Shown piece by piece: positions 1-9,652 of a stretch of 40,376 nucleotides of DNA. A model generated the notes under the pieces. That model did no database searches. It worked only from the letters and a program-made list of their open reading frames with translations, and was not told where the DNA came from. Both the position numbers and the translations under genes were made by a program. Source of the stretch: JAPLMW01 sp964619675 (GTDB taxonomy: Bacteria > Planctomycetota > Phycisphaerae > Sedimentisphaerales > UBA12454); contig CAZUEO010000022.1 of NCBI GenBank assembly GCA_964619675.1, positions 1 through 40,376 on the forward strand, in the 5' to 3' direction. Each line of letters begins with the position of its first letter. Position 1 is the stretch's first letter.

Positions 1-85
1 CTGCCCATCGTAAGTCCCTATCCTTAAAAGACTTATGAAGCAAAACATATATTATGAGACGTTCTGTATTGGCGAGGAAAACGGT

Positions 86-3000
86 TTAGTAGTCATCAAG
101 CCAGTCCTGGTAAAAGACAGCAAGGTCTTCGTAACCAACGAGGTCGTCGCCTTCCAGCGGAGCAATATCTGCTGACGGCAAACCGGGCGCCTGCAACCAC
201 TGGGATGCAAATATGGCAAAGTCATAGAAATCGACAACAAAGTTCTTATCCAAATCCGAACTGCGATGATTCTGATATATATAGGCCGAACCGCTGGAGC
301 TTTCATTGTCATCATCGTAAGGCGAACCGACAATATAGCAGTCGTTACCGATACCTACCGAATAACCGAAAATATCAGAGCCTGCCCCATCCGAGGCCGT
401 AAGCTTGAACTGCTGAACCCAGTTCGTGCCGTTCCATTCGAATATGTATGCCGAGCCGCTATCTACCCCCCTGTCATCATCACCATAAGCTCCGACGATA
501 CAGCGGTTATCATTGATACCCACTGAACGGCCGAAGGAATCAGCCCCGGATGCATCGGAGGCCGTTAATTTGGCCTGCTGAATCCAGTTTGTACCGTTGA
601 ATTTGAATATATATGCCTTGCCGCTGCCAGCCGGCATTCCTGGCTGCTCAGCCCCGACAACACAGCGGTTGTCATCAATATCTACCGAAATACCGAAGCA
701 ATCCCCATCGGCCTGATCCGAGGCCGAGATCTGAAGTTCGCTGTGTTGTACCCAGTTTGCATCGTTGAATTCGAAAATGTATGCCGCGCCGCTCGTGGGC
801 ATCATTCCATAAGCCTTATTATAAGCCCCGACAATACAGCGGTCTCCATCTATGCTCACCGAACAGCCGAAGGCATCCCCCTCATATCCATAAATGGCCG
901 TTAATTTGGCCTGTTCAATCCAGTCTGTACCGTTGAATTCAAATACATATGCCTTACCATTGCCGGACGGCATTCCTCCTGATTGCGGAGCCCCGATAAC
1001 ACAGCGATTGTCATCAATTTTAACTGAAGCGCCGAAGTAATCCACAACGGCTCCATCCGAGGCCGTAAGCTTGGCCTGCTCAATCCAGTCTGTACCGTTG
1101 AATTCGAAGATATATGCTGAGCCGCTGTCAACCCCGTTGTAGTCATTTTTCCAGGCTCCGACAATACAGCGGTCACCACGAATGCTCACCGAAAGGCCAA
1201 ACTCGTCACCGGTAGCTCCGTCGGAGGCCGAAAGCTTGGCCTGTTCAATCCAGTCTGTACCGTTGAATTCGAATATGTATGCCGAACCGCTATTACCTCC
1301 CATATCATCATCGTAAGGTGTCCCGACAATACAGCGGTCGTCGCTAATGCTCACCGAATAACCGAATTGATCCGAACCGGCCCCATCCAGGGCTAATAGC
1401 TTAAACTCGAAAATGCCGATTTCAAGCTCAATTGAGCGATTCTGAACTATTCCATTGGCAAGATTGGTGACAGTTAATAAGTCGTTATGAGTACCGAAAT
1501 CGAGCCCGATTGCGCTTGAGTTAATGCTTATCTGGACGGTATCGACTTCATTGGGCCCTAAGGTGCCGCTCGAAGGACTGACCTCAATCCAGTTCTGTGT
1601 AACCGAAGCCGTCCAATCAAGCGAATTAGGGCCGTTGTTCGTTAATGTATATATCTTACTGGAAGGTGTGAATGGCCCTGCCTCAAGGCCTTCTGATTCG
1701 AGCCCGTCAAAAGGCGTAACCTTCAAATCATCTGTCTCTGTAGTTTTCCCAATCGCTATTGCTTCAGGATGACTTAAACCTGTGACGAGCTGTTCGACGG
1801 AACTACCATCCAGATTGGCCCGGTAAATTTCACCGGAACCAGAAGCTGTCCAGTACATCTTTCCCATGGGCGAGTCCAGAGCAATTCCCATCGGCCCATG
1901 GCCGCCCGGAGGACCCGGATATACAAGTTCGACATTGCTTCCGTCCAGGTTCGCCCGGCGAATCATATAAAGGCTATAATTCGGCCAGTATAACTTGCCG
2001 GCGAAAAGGTCCAAATCAATGAAGAATATCCAACACATTCCTTCTCTAAACAGTTCTTCAACGTCGCTGCCGTCGAGATTCGCTCGCATAATCCTGGAGT
2101 CGGCGCCAGGGGTATCTGTCCAGTAAATTTTGCCATTGAGCGTATCAAGAGCAATGCCATACGGCTTGGTGCCCGTTATAATCACGTCCTCGATATTCGT
2201 TCCGTCCAGATTGGCCCGCTGGATTTTATCAATACCATAGTTGGTCCAGTACATTTTGCCGTTTGCTACGTCCAGGGCTATACCCCTTGGTTCACTTAAC
2301 CCTGTTGTGATTAAATCTATGATGCAGTTGCCGTCCGGATTTGCCCGTTGAATCTTGCCGGTACCTGCATCTGTCCAGTACATCTTGTTACCTGTTTGAT
2401 CAAAGGCTATACCCGATGGTTCAGTTAGCGTGATTAAGTCCTCGATATTGCTTCCGTCGAGATTTGCCCGTTGAATCTTGCCGGTGCCGGAATCTGTCCA
2501 GTATATTTTAGCGGTCGGGTCCGCAGTGATTGGAGTAACACTAAGCTCTACGGTAAAAATCTGCGGGCTGTTTTCGGCATAATCGGAAAAAACCGTCAGC
2601 TGGCAGATATAAATTCCACCCGTCAATCCGGAGGCATCCACGATGATATTAACCTCGTTTACTTCCGAAGTCGAGGAGCCGCAGTTCGGGTCCACACTCA
2701 GCCAGTAACATGGATTGCTTAGCTGCCAATTAAGTATTCCTCCCCCGATATTTTGAATACCGAGTACCTGGTTTGCGGGATTATCACCGTCCTCTATGGC
2801 AGTGAAATAAAATGCATTTTCAGATAATTCTATGATTGGGCCATAAACTCTAAGGTTTACGGTAACAATCTGCGGGCTGTTTTCGGCATCGTCAGAATAA
2901 ACCGTCAGTTGGCAATTATAGCTTCCGGCAGCCAAACCCGAGATATCTACGACGATATTAACATCGTTCACTTCCGAAGTCGATGAGCCGCAGTTCGGCT

Positions 3001-4543
3001 CCACACTCAGCCAGTCGCATGTTTCGGATATCTGCCAATTCAGGACGTTACTTCCGATATTGGAAATACCGAGTATCTGATTTGCGGGATTATTACCGTC
3101 CTCTAAAGCTGTGAAATAAAAGGTGCTTTTAGACAATTTTATGATTGGACCGATGACTCTAAGCTCTACTGCAACTGTCTGTGGATTGCCCAGAGCGCAC
3201 GGGTCGGATACTGCTATATGCGCATAGTATGTACCCTCAGCCATCTCGTTGATATCAACGTTTACCGCAACTGTGTCGGCATCGTAGTAATTGGTGCATG
3301 TGCCGGAATTTGTGTCGATACTCAGCCAGTTGGCATCTACAGACGCAGTCCAGTTTAGAGTTCCGCCTCCCAAATTCCTGATAGTTATAGTTTGAGAAGC
3401 CGGATTCGCACCATCACGATCACCTGTAAATTGAAGATTCAAAGGAAAAACACTGAGGATAGGACTATTGTATCGGCCGTAATGATAACCCATATCTACA
3501 GTTCCGGTGTCATTGACCTCGTCAGTTCTTGTGGTGAGACAATCCATGCCAGTGTTAGATGCATTGTCGCTGCCTGTATCAACACAGGGGCTGTTAATTG
3601 CCTGGCCTGCGGCTGTTTGGCTGAGATAGTAATCCCCATCAGGGCCCGTAACAAAAAGAGGATTCGAATTAATGTTGCCTGTGCCCGGGAAACCATCCTG
3701 TATACAACTATATGAAACTGTAAATTCTGTTCCGGAAATTACATATTGTCCGATATCCCACAGGATACAATTTTCTACGTTCACAGTTGCGCCATCGCTG
3801 AATATTCCAATATCCATTCCGCTAAAAGTGCAATTGGTGACGTTCACATAGCCCGACCCCCAGGCTGTCAATCCACAGTTGGACCACCCTCCCAGGAGAA
3901 GACAATTAACGATATTTGTAGTGCCTGACGAACCATTTCGTATTGTAGTAGATCCATTATCTATGAAAATACAGTTGATTATGTTCATGCTGCCGCTATT
4001 AATTATCGCGCCACCTTCACCGCCCATTGGCGCATCGTTATACATAAAAGTACAGTCGATTACGACCATATTGCCTGAATTTAATATTCCACCACCATAG
4101 AACCACGGGTTGTTGTATATGAGTTTGCATTTAGAAACAACAGGGCTGCTGCTGGAGACTATTCCGCCGCCGTCTCCTTCATAATAATCAGAAAAATTAG
4201 TAATTGTCAAGCCGGATAAAACAGAACCAGGCCCTTCGCCGTTTTGGAAAATAAAACCAATCTTAGAACCCTGGCCGTCGACAATTGTCGAATCAACAAC
4301 GCTTTGCTCATAAGGATTGGTGCTGCGGACCGTTATCGCTTTACCGAGATAACTAATGTTGTTGTTTCCCGAACCTGTGTAAGCCCCGGGTTCCAAGATA
4401 ATCTCGTCACCGTTGGCGGCGGCATTAATCGCTGCCTGAATGGTGGGGTAATCACCCGTGCCGTTTGCATCGACGTAAATGGTATCTCCGAAAGCGGGCA
4501 CGACAAATAAGCAGAAAACAAACGCGGAAATGAGCCTTCTCAT
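86..4543 (-). CDS. Very large secreted mosaic protein: beta-helix, BACON, YWTD propeller, FG-GAP and dockerin-like tail
   Basis: A 1485-residue protein with a signal peptide (residues 1-19, cleavage after VVPAFG). The order of parts is: a right-handed beta-helix of the pectin-lyase type (about 21-350, opening with TIYVDANGTGDYPTIQAAIN and rich in N-C-x-F turns); three BACON/Ig-like domains (about 358-655, each with LNW..S..WLS); a six-bladed YWTD-like propeller (about 670-935, repeated KIYWTD..G.I.RANLDG); a fourth BACON-like domain (about 940-1045); six or seven FG-GAP-like repeats (about 1047-1425, FG.SV.I...RC.VGA); and a dockerin-like EF-hand pair (DLDKNFVVDFYDFAIFASQWL and a degenerate second half). 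The start has an ideal AGGAGG eight bases upstream. It lies 120 bases behind the RCC1 genes on the same strand and may be the last gene of their transcript. A surface or extracellular adhesive role is inferred; no catalytic site is visible in any domain. Confidence 0.9.
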   Translation of the reverse strand: MRRLISAFVFCLFVVPAFGDTIYVDANGTGDYPTIQAAINAAANGDEIILEPGAYTGSGNNNISYLGKAITVRSTNPYEQSVVDSTIVDGQGSKIGFIFQNGEGPGSVLSGLTITNFSDYYEGDGGGIVSSSSPVVSKCKLIYNNPWFYGGGILNSGNMVVIDCTFMYNDAPMGGEGGAIINSGSMNIINCIFIDNGSTTIRNGSSGTTNIVNCLLLGGWSNCGLTAWGSGYVNVTNCTFSGMDIGIFSDGATVNVENCILWDIGQYVISGTEFTVSYSCIQDGFPGTGNINSNPLFVTGPDGDYYLSQTAAGQAINSPCVDTGSDNASNTGMDCLTTRTDEVNDTGTVDMGYHYGRYNSPILSVFPLNLQFTGDRDGANPASQTITIRNLGGGTLNWTASVDANWLSIDTNSGTCTNYYDADTVAVNVDINEMAEGTYYAHIAVSDPCALGNPQTVAVELRVIGPIIKLSKSTFYFTALEDGNNPANQILGISNIGSNVLNWQISETCDWLSVEPNCGSSTSEVNDVNIVVDISGLAAGSYNCQLTVYSDDAENSPQIVTVNLRVYGPIIELSENAFYFTAIEDGDNPANQVLGIQNIGGGILNWQLSNPCYWLSVDPNCGSSTSEVNEVNIIVDASGLTGGIYICQLTVFSDYAENSPQIFTVELSVTPITADPTAKIYWTDSGTGKIQRANLDGSNIEDLITLTEPSGIAFDQTGNKMYWTDAGTGKIQRANPDGNCIIDLITTGLSEPRGIALDVANGKMYWTNYGIDKIQRANLDGTNIEDVIITGTKPYGIALDTLNGKIYWTDTPGADSRIMRANLDGSDVEELFREGMCWIFFIDLDLFAGKLYWPNYSLYMIRRANLDGSNVELVYPGPPGGHGPMGIALDSPMGKMYWTASGSGEIYRANLDGSSVEQLVTGLSHPEAIAIGKTTETDDLKVTPFDGLESEGLEAGPFTPSSKIYTLTNNGPNSLDWTASVTQNWIEVSPSSGTLGPNEVDTVQISINSSAIGLDFGTHNDLLTVTNLANGIVQNRSIELEIGIFEFKLLALDGAGSDQFGYSVSISDDRCIVGTPYDDDMGGNSGSAYIFEFNGTDWIEQAKLSASDGATGDEFGLSVSIRGDRCIVGAWKNDYNGVDSGSAYIFEFNGTDWIEQAKLTASDGAVVDYFGASVKIDDNRCVIGAPQSGGMPSGNGKAYVFEFNGTDWIEQAKLTAIYGYEGDAFGCSVSIDGDRCIVGAYNKAYGMMPTSGAAYIFEFNDANWVQHSELQISASDQADGDCFGISVDIDDNRCVVGAEQPGMPAGSGKAYIFKFNGTNWIQQAKLTASDASGADSFGRSVGINDNRCIVGAYGDDDRGVDSGSAYIFEWNGTNWVQQFKLTASDGAGSDIFGYSVGIGNDCYIVGSPYDDDNESSSGSAYIYQNHRSSDLDKNFVVDFYDFAIFASQWLQAPGLPSADIAPLEGDDLVGYEDLAVFYQDWLDDY

Positions 4544-4663
4544 CTTACAACCTCCTTCTCCTTTTTTACCTACATGTCAATCTTCCTTCCTATCCCAGAA
4601 AAACTCCACCCTACTGCCTCGAATGCAGAAAGTCAACAATATTCCTTTAACCGCCGGTCCCAG

Positions 4664-6493
4664 TTACTTAGGTACGCAGGCTGGGTTTTCCGGGTCGCTT
4701 TTGCAGTCTGTCAGCCAGTTTGAAGCTGTCTTTACGAAGTCATAAAAATCAACTATGCAATCATCGTTCAAATCGCCGGCAAGTGCATACTCACAGTATC
4801 GGACAAGGGCTAAGCTTGTTTTCCACCCTGCCGCCACTGCCAAAAAGTCGTTGCCGCTGGGTGGTGAATTCTCGCCATTCCAGTCGCTTGGCCCCCAGGC
4901 AACGATGGAACCATCAGCCTTCAGGCCGAGACTATAATCCCAGCCCGCTGATATCGCCAAAAAGTTGTTATTGGGAATAGGCAGGATATTGGGTTCGCCC
5001 CAGACAACAACGGTGCCATCGGACTTCAAGCCGAGACTATGACTGTAGCCAGCCGAAACCGCCACAAAGTCGGTATTAGGTGGAGGAACGTTGCACTGGC
5101 CGTGATCGTTGTATCCCCATGCGACTATAGAGCCATCTGTCTTCAGACCAAGACTATGTGGTGCGATGCCTGCCGATATTGCTACAAAATCGGTATTGGG
5201 ACTTGGCACATCGAGTACACCCATGTAGTTTTCTCCCCAGGAAACAACGGAGCCATCGGCTTTCAGACCAAGATTATTATGTCCCCCGCCTGCCGAGATT
5301 GCCACAAAGTCGCTATTGGGACTGGGGATAACGCAGCAGGGATCATCGCAATCGTAATCTCCCCAGGCAATGATGGAGCCGTTGGCCTTCAGTACGAGGA
5401 ATCCGGAGCCGGCATCGACCGCTACAAAGTCGGTATTGGAATCGGGGATGTCGCTGCCTCCCCAAACGACAACAGAGCCATCGGCCTTCAGGCCGATACC
5501 CTTACTCCCGCTTATTGACATAGCCACAAAATCGGTATCGGGGCTGGGACTGTACTGGCATTCGATAACTGCTCCCCAGGCTACGATAGAGCCGTCAGTC
5601 TTTAAGCCAAGACGATGATCACGGCCTGCCGAAACAGCCACAAAATCGGCATTGGGACTTGGCAAGTCGCATTGGGCATAGGTTCTTCCCCAACTTGCGA
5701 TGGTGCCATCGGTCTTCACGCCGAAACAACAAGAGCCGTATGCCGTGATTACCACAAAGTCGCTATTGGGACTGGGACCCTCATAGTAAGGGGTGCTTCC
5801 CCAGGCCACGACGGAGCCATCGGACTTCAAGCCAATGTTATAATAATCGGCTGCATCTACCGCAACAAAGTCGGTATTTGGCGAAGGCAAATCGCATTGA
5901 CCCCATTGGTTACTTCCCCAGGCAACGAGTGAACCGTCAGACTTGATGCCAATACTACTATAATACGCACCCGCCGAAACCGCAACAAAGTCATTGTTGG
6001 GTGAAGGGACATTGCATTGGCCCCAGCTGTTATTTCCCCAGGCAACGATGGAGCCATCGGACTTCAAGCCAAGACTATGATCGTGAGCTGCCGCCACCGC
6101 TACAAAATCTGTATTGGGCGAAGGAACATTGCACTGGCCGCTTCTGTTATCTCCCCAGGCAACGATGGAGCCATCGGACTTCAGGCCGAGGTTATAAAGT
6201 GTGCCTGCCGACACCGCCACAAAATCACTGTTGGGGTTGGGGATATTACATTGGCCGTTTTCGTTATCTCCCCAGGCAATGATGGAGCCATCGGACTTCA
6301 AGCCGAGTTTATGTTCTTCGCCTGCCGATACCGCCACAAAGCCGCCAGCAAGGTCATTGGCCTCAACACAAATCGCCTCGTTCGTCCAGCCGATAATCTT
6401 GCCGGACACAGCCGCCTGCAGCTGCGCCGATGATAGTAAAGCTGATACAATGACCAGGGAAATTAAGAGTTTACCTGAAAGTGATTTTTTCAT
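4664..6493 (-). CDS. Secreted RCC1-type beta-propeller protein with dockerin-like tail (paralogue A)
   Basis: A 609-residue protein with a signal peptide (residues 1-28, ending LQAA), about 13 RCC1-type repeats of roughly 39 residues, and a C-terminal dockerin-like segment (GDLNDDCIVDFYDFVKTASN) ending NPACVPK. Each repeat has the core GLKSDGSIVAWG followed by GQCNVPSPN and FVAVSAG. Many bacterial RCC1-repeat proteins are exported and have no known ligand, so a binding or surface-scaffold role is inference. The start is set by AAGGAGG just upstream of ATG. It sits 76 bases downstream of paralogue B and shares its leader, signal peptide and tail. The repeats of this copy are more divergent than those of paralogue C: repeats 5-9 have lost the GQCN segment or changed length. 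Confidence 0.92.
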   Translation of the reverse strand: MKKSLSGKLLISLVIVSALLSSAQLQAAVSGKIIGWTNEAICVEANDLAGGFVAVSAGEEHKLGLKSDGSIIAWGDNENGQCNIPNPNSDFVAVSAGTLYNLGLKSDGSIVAWGDNRSGQCNVPSPNTDFVAVAAAHDHSLGLKSDGSIVAWGNNSWGQCNVPSPNNDFVAVSAGAYYSSIGIKSDGSLVAWGSNQWGQCDLPSPNTDFVAVDAADYYNIGLKSDGSVVAWGSTPYYEGPSPNSDFVVITAYGSCCFGVKTDGTIASWGRTYAQCDLPSPNADFVAVSAGRDHRLGLKTDGSIVAWGAVIECQYSPSPDTDFVAMSISGSKGIGLKADGSVVVWGGSDIPDSNTDFVAVDAGSGFLVLKANGSIIAWGDYDCDDPCCVIPSPNSDFVAISAGGGHNNLGLKADGSVVSWGENYMGVLDVPSPNTDFVAISAGIAPHSLGLKTDGSIVAWGYNDHGQCNVPPPNTDFVAVSAGYSHSLGLKSDGTVVVWGEPNILPIPNNNFLAISAGWDYSLGLKADGSIVAWGPSDWNGENSPPSGNDFLAVAAGWKTSLALVRYCEYALAGDLNDDCIVDFYDFVKTASNWLTDCKSDPENPACVPK

Positions 6494-6569
6494 CTTCCGC
6501 CTCCTTATTTTTTAATAAGTTACTGTTTTCGACACAGACCTAACTTGAAAGTAATTTAGCTATATCCCA

Positions 6570-7613
6570 TTATTTCGGAACGCAGGCCGGGTTGTTCGGG
6601 TCGCTTTTACAGTTTATCAGCCAGTTTGAGGCCAGCGCTGCGAAGTCATTAAAATCAACTATGCAGTCGTCGTTCAGGTCGTAGGCAAGTGCATATCTGC
6701 AGGGCTGGTAGATGGCTAAGCTCTGTGCCCACGCGCCCGCCGCGACGGCTATAAAATCCGCATTTGGCGGGGGGACATTGCACTGACCGTAGTCATTGTA
6801 TCCCCATGCCACAACCGAGCCGTCCGCCTTAAGGCCTAAAATGTGCAACTGGCCCACCGAAATCGCCACAAAATCCGTATTTGGCGGAGGGGTATTTAAA
6901 TCGACAAAGCGGTCATCTCCCCAGGCCACGATGGAACCGTTCGATTTCAGGCCCACGCTAACATATCCGCCCACTCCGACGTCCACAAAATCTGTATTCG
7001 GCGGAGGCACATTGCACACACCAAAGGCATTTGATCCCCAGCCCACAATAGAGCCGTCCGATTTCAGGCCCAGACTGTGAAAGTAGCCGGCCGCGACATC
7101 TATAAAATCTTCATTCGGCTCAGGAACAGCAGACTGGCCGTAATCATCTTCCCACCCCCTGCCCCACGATACGATGGAACCATCGGCTTTCACGCCGAGA
7201 CTGTATCCGACGTTCGCCGAGATTGCTGTATAATCTTCATTAGGCAAAGGAATATCATGTATTCCTTCGGCATTACTTCCCCAGATCACGACGGAGCCGT
7301 CCGATTTCAGGCCAACGCTGTGATAGTGGCCGGCAGCAATAGCCGTAAAACCGGCATTCGGCAGAGGAACATTGCACTGGCCGACGCCGTTGTTCCCCCA
7401 TGCCACAATCGAGCTGTCGGCCTTTAGGCCGAGATGATGACCGGAGCCGGACGAGACCGCCACAAAGCCGGTATTAGGGGGCGGGGGATCACCAGAATAG
7501 TTTCCCCAGCCAACGACTTTCCCGGATACAGCCGCCTGCAAATGCGATGACGATAGTAAAGCCGATACAATGACCAGGGAAATTAAGAGTTTACCTGAAG
7601 GTGATTTTTTCAT
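6570..7613 (-). CDS. Secreted RCC1-type beta-propeller protein with dockerin-like tail (short paralogue B)
   Basis: At 347 residues this is the shortest of the three paralogues. The signal peptide is nearly identical to that of paralogue A (MKKSPSGKLLISLVIV versus MKKSLSGKLLISLVIV). Six RCC1-type repeats (GLK.DGS.VAWG..) are followed by the dockerin-like tail DLNDDCIVDFNDFAALASNW and the same NPACVPK end. Six or seven repeats would close one propeller, against about two in the other paralogues. The start has AAGGAGG upstream. It lies between paralogues A and C with 73-76 base gaps, so co-transcription is likely. Function is unknown; an extracellular protein is inferred from the signal peptide and tail. 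Confidence 0.92.
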   Translation of the reverse strand: MKKSPSGKLLISLVIVSALLSSSHLQAAVSGKVVGWGNYSGDPPPPNTGFVAVSSGSGHHLGLKADSSIVAWGNNGVGQCNVPLPNAGFTAIAAGHYHSVGLKSDGSVVIWGSNAEGIHDIPLPNEDYTAISANVGYSLGVKADGSIVSWGRGWEDDYGQSAVPEPNEDFIDVAAGYFHSLGLKSDGSIVGWGSNAFGVCNVPPPNTDFVDVGVGGYVSVGLKSNGSIVAWGDDRFVDLNTPPPNTDFVAISVGQLHILGLKADGSVVAWGYNDYGQCNVPPPNADFIAVAAGAWAQSLAIYQPCRYALAYDLNDDCIVDFNDFAALASNWLINCKSDPNNPACVPK

Positions 7614-7686
7614 CTTCCGCCTCCTTCTTTTTTAATAAATTACTGTTTTTGACACAGACCTAACTTGAAAGTAATTTAGCTGCATT

Positions 7687-9543
7687 CTATTCTTTCGGAA
7701 CGCAGGCAGGGTTTTCAGGGTCGGCAAAACAGTCTATCAGCCAGCTTGAAGCCATCATTGCGAAGTCATTAAAATCAAATTTGCAATCGTCGTTTAAGTC
7801 ACCGGCAAGAACGTACAAACAGGGTTGCCCTCTTAGCGCAAGCGAACGTCCAGAGTAAGCGCTAATGGCGGTAAAGCCGGTATTGGGCAAAGGGATATTG
7901 CACTGGCCATAGTAGTTATTTCCCCAGCCGACGATGGAGCTATCCTGCTTTAAACCGAGAGAATGATTCCCGCCGGCAGCGATGGCGATAAAGTCACTAT
8001 TGGGCGAAGGAACATTACACTGGCCAGAGCTATTTTTTCCCCAGCCGACGATGGAGCCGTCCTCCTTTAAACCGAGAGAATGATACTCGCCTGCAGCGAT
8101 GGCGATAAAGTCACTATTGGGCGAAGGCACATTGCACTGGCCATAGTAGTTATCTCCCCAGACGACGATGGAGCCATCCTCCTTCAAGCCAAGACTGTGA
8201 GCGTAGCCACCTGAAACCGCCATAAAGCCGGTATTCGCATCAGGCACATTGCACTGGCCATACTCGTTGTTTCCCCAGGCGACGATGGAGCTATCGTCCT
8301 TCAAGCCGAGACTGTGAGCGGGGCCGGCCGAAACCGCCACGAAGCCGGTATTCGGCTCAGGAACATCGCACCGGCCATCCCCGCTGTATCCCCAGGCGGC
8401 GATGGAGCTATCCTGCTTTAAACCGAGAGTATGACTCGCGCCTGCAGCGATAGCGATAAAGTCGGTATTGGGCAAAGGGATATCACACTCGCCTGAGCTA
8501 CTCCATCCCCAGGCGACGATGGAGCCATCCTGCTTTAAACCGAAAGTATTATACCCGCTGGCATCGATAGCAATAAGGCTGTTATTGGGAAAAGGGATAC
8601 CGCACTGGCCATACCCGTTGAATTCCCAGGCGACGATGGAGCCATCCTGCTTTAAACCGACAGAATGATACCGGCCGGCATCGATAGCGATAAAGCCGGT
8701 ATTGGGCGGTGGGATATTGTATTGGCCCTTCCCGTTGAATCCCCAGACGACGATGGAGCCATCCTCCTTTAAACCGAGCGAATGCTCATAGCCGGCAACG
8801 ATGGCGATAAAGTCACTATTGGGCGAAGGAATACTGCACTGGCCAAACGAGTTCTTTCCCCAACCAACGATTGAACCATCCTGCTTTAAACCAAGAGAAT
8901 AATGCCAGCCGGCAGCGATGGCGATAAAGTCGCTATTGGGCGAAGGGATATTGCACTGGCCGTCATCGTTTTTTCCCCATGCGACGATGGAGCCATCCTC
9001 CTTTAAACCGAGAGAATGATACCCGCCGGCAGCGATGGCGATAAAGTCGCTATTGGGCGAAGGGATATTGCACTGGCCAGAGACGTTGTTTCCCCAGGCG
9101 GCGATGGAGCCATCGGCCTTCAGGCCAAGACCATGATAGTAGCCTGCCGCTATCGCCACAAAGCCGGTATTGGGCGAAGGAAGATTGCACTTGCCATAGC
9201 TGCAGTCTCCCCACATGACGATGGAGCTATCCTGTTTTAAACCGATAGAATAAGACCAGCCGGAATCGATAGCGATAAAGTCGGTATTGGGCGAAGGTAT
9301 ATTGCATTGGCGATACCCGTTGTCTCCCCAGGCGACGATGGAGCCATCCTGCTTTAAACCGACAGAATGCATTGCGCCAGTGCTAATGGCGATAAAGCCG
9401 CTGGATATGTCGTCAACGCCGACTACCTGGCTGCCCCAGCCGACAATCTTGCCCCATTCGGCCGCCTGCAATTGCGCCGACGATAGTAAAGCTGATACAA
9501 TAACGAGAGAGATTAAAACCTTACTTGAAAGTGACTTTTTCAT
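7687..9543 (-). CDS. Secreted RCC1-type beta-propeller protein with dockerin-like tail (paralogue C)
   Basis: A 618-residue protein: signal peptide (MKKSLSSKVLISLVIVSALL, ending QLQAA), 13 regular RCC1-type repeats with cores such as GLKEDGSIVAWG and GQCNIPSPNSD, then a dockerin-like tail (GDLNDDCKFDFNDFAMMASS) and the shared NPACVPKE end. Neighbouring repeats are almost identical at DNA level, for example around 7976-8160 and 8810-9070, which points to recent internal duplication. It is the first gene behind a near-consensus minus-strand promoter (9605-9634) and has an AAGGAGG ribosome-binding site. It probably heads a run of three RCC1 genes and the large mosaic gene. Molecular role is not known. 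Confidence 0.92.
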   Translation of the reverse strand: MKKSLSSKVLISLVIVSALLSSAQLQAAEWGKIVGWGSQVVGVDDISSGFIAISTGAMHSVGLKQDGSIVAWGDNGYRQCNIPSPNTDFIAIDSGWSYSIGLKQDSSIVMWGDCSYGKCNLPSPNTGFVAIAAGYYHGLGLKADGSIAAWGNNVSGQCNIPSPNSDFIAIAAGGYHSLGLKEDGSIVAWGKNDDGQCNIPSPNSDFIAIAAGWHYSLGLKQDGSIVGWGKNSFGQCSIPSPNSDFIAIVAGYEHSLGLKEDGSIVVWGFNGKGQYNIPPPNTGFIAIDAGRYHSVGLKQDGSIVAWEFNGYGQCGIPFPNNSLIAIDASGYNTFGLKQDGSIVAWGWSSSGECDIPLPNTDFIAIAAGASHTLGLKQDSSIAAWGYSGDGRCDVPEPNTGFVAVSAGPAHSLGLKDDSSIVAWGNNEYGQCNVPDANTGFMAVSGGYAHSLGLKEDGSIVVWGDNYYGQCNVPSPNSDFIAIAAGEYHSLGLKEDGSIVGWGKNSSGQCNVPSPNSDFIAIAAGGNHSLGLKQDSSIVGWGNNYYGQCNIPLPNTGFTAISAYSGRSLALRGQPCLYVLAGDLNDDCKFDFNDFAMMASSWLIDCFADPENPACVPKE

Positions 9544-9604
9544 CTTCCGCCTCCTTCTTTATTTTAGCGTGAAATTACGGTTTTAGACCGCTGAATAAAC
9601 ATAA

Positions 9605-9634
9605 ATTATACTACTATGTTAGTTAAAAAGTCAA
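9605..9634 (-). promoter_or_regulatory. Sigma70-like promoter for the RCC1 gene block
   Basis: On the minus strand TTGACT (9634-9629) and TATAAT (9610-9605) are separated by 18 bases, about 60 bases upstream of the first RCC1 start codon (9543). This is the only near-consensus promoter seen for the minus-strand block, which fits co-transcription from here. Confidence 0.7.
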
Positions 9635-9652
9635 GCGAAAAAGGCTTTTTTG

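Noticed and set aside
5039..6433. Long open frames on the strand opposite the RCC1 genes
   Set aside because: They arise from the regular repeat on the coding strand and lack start signals; the minus-strand frames have signal peptides and clear RCC1 motifs.
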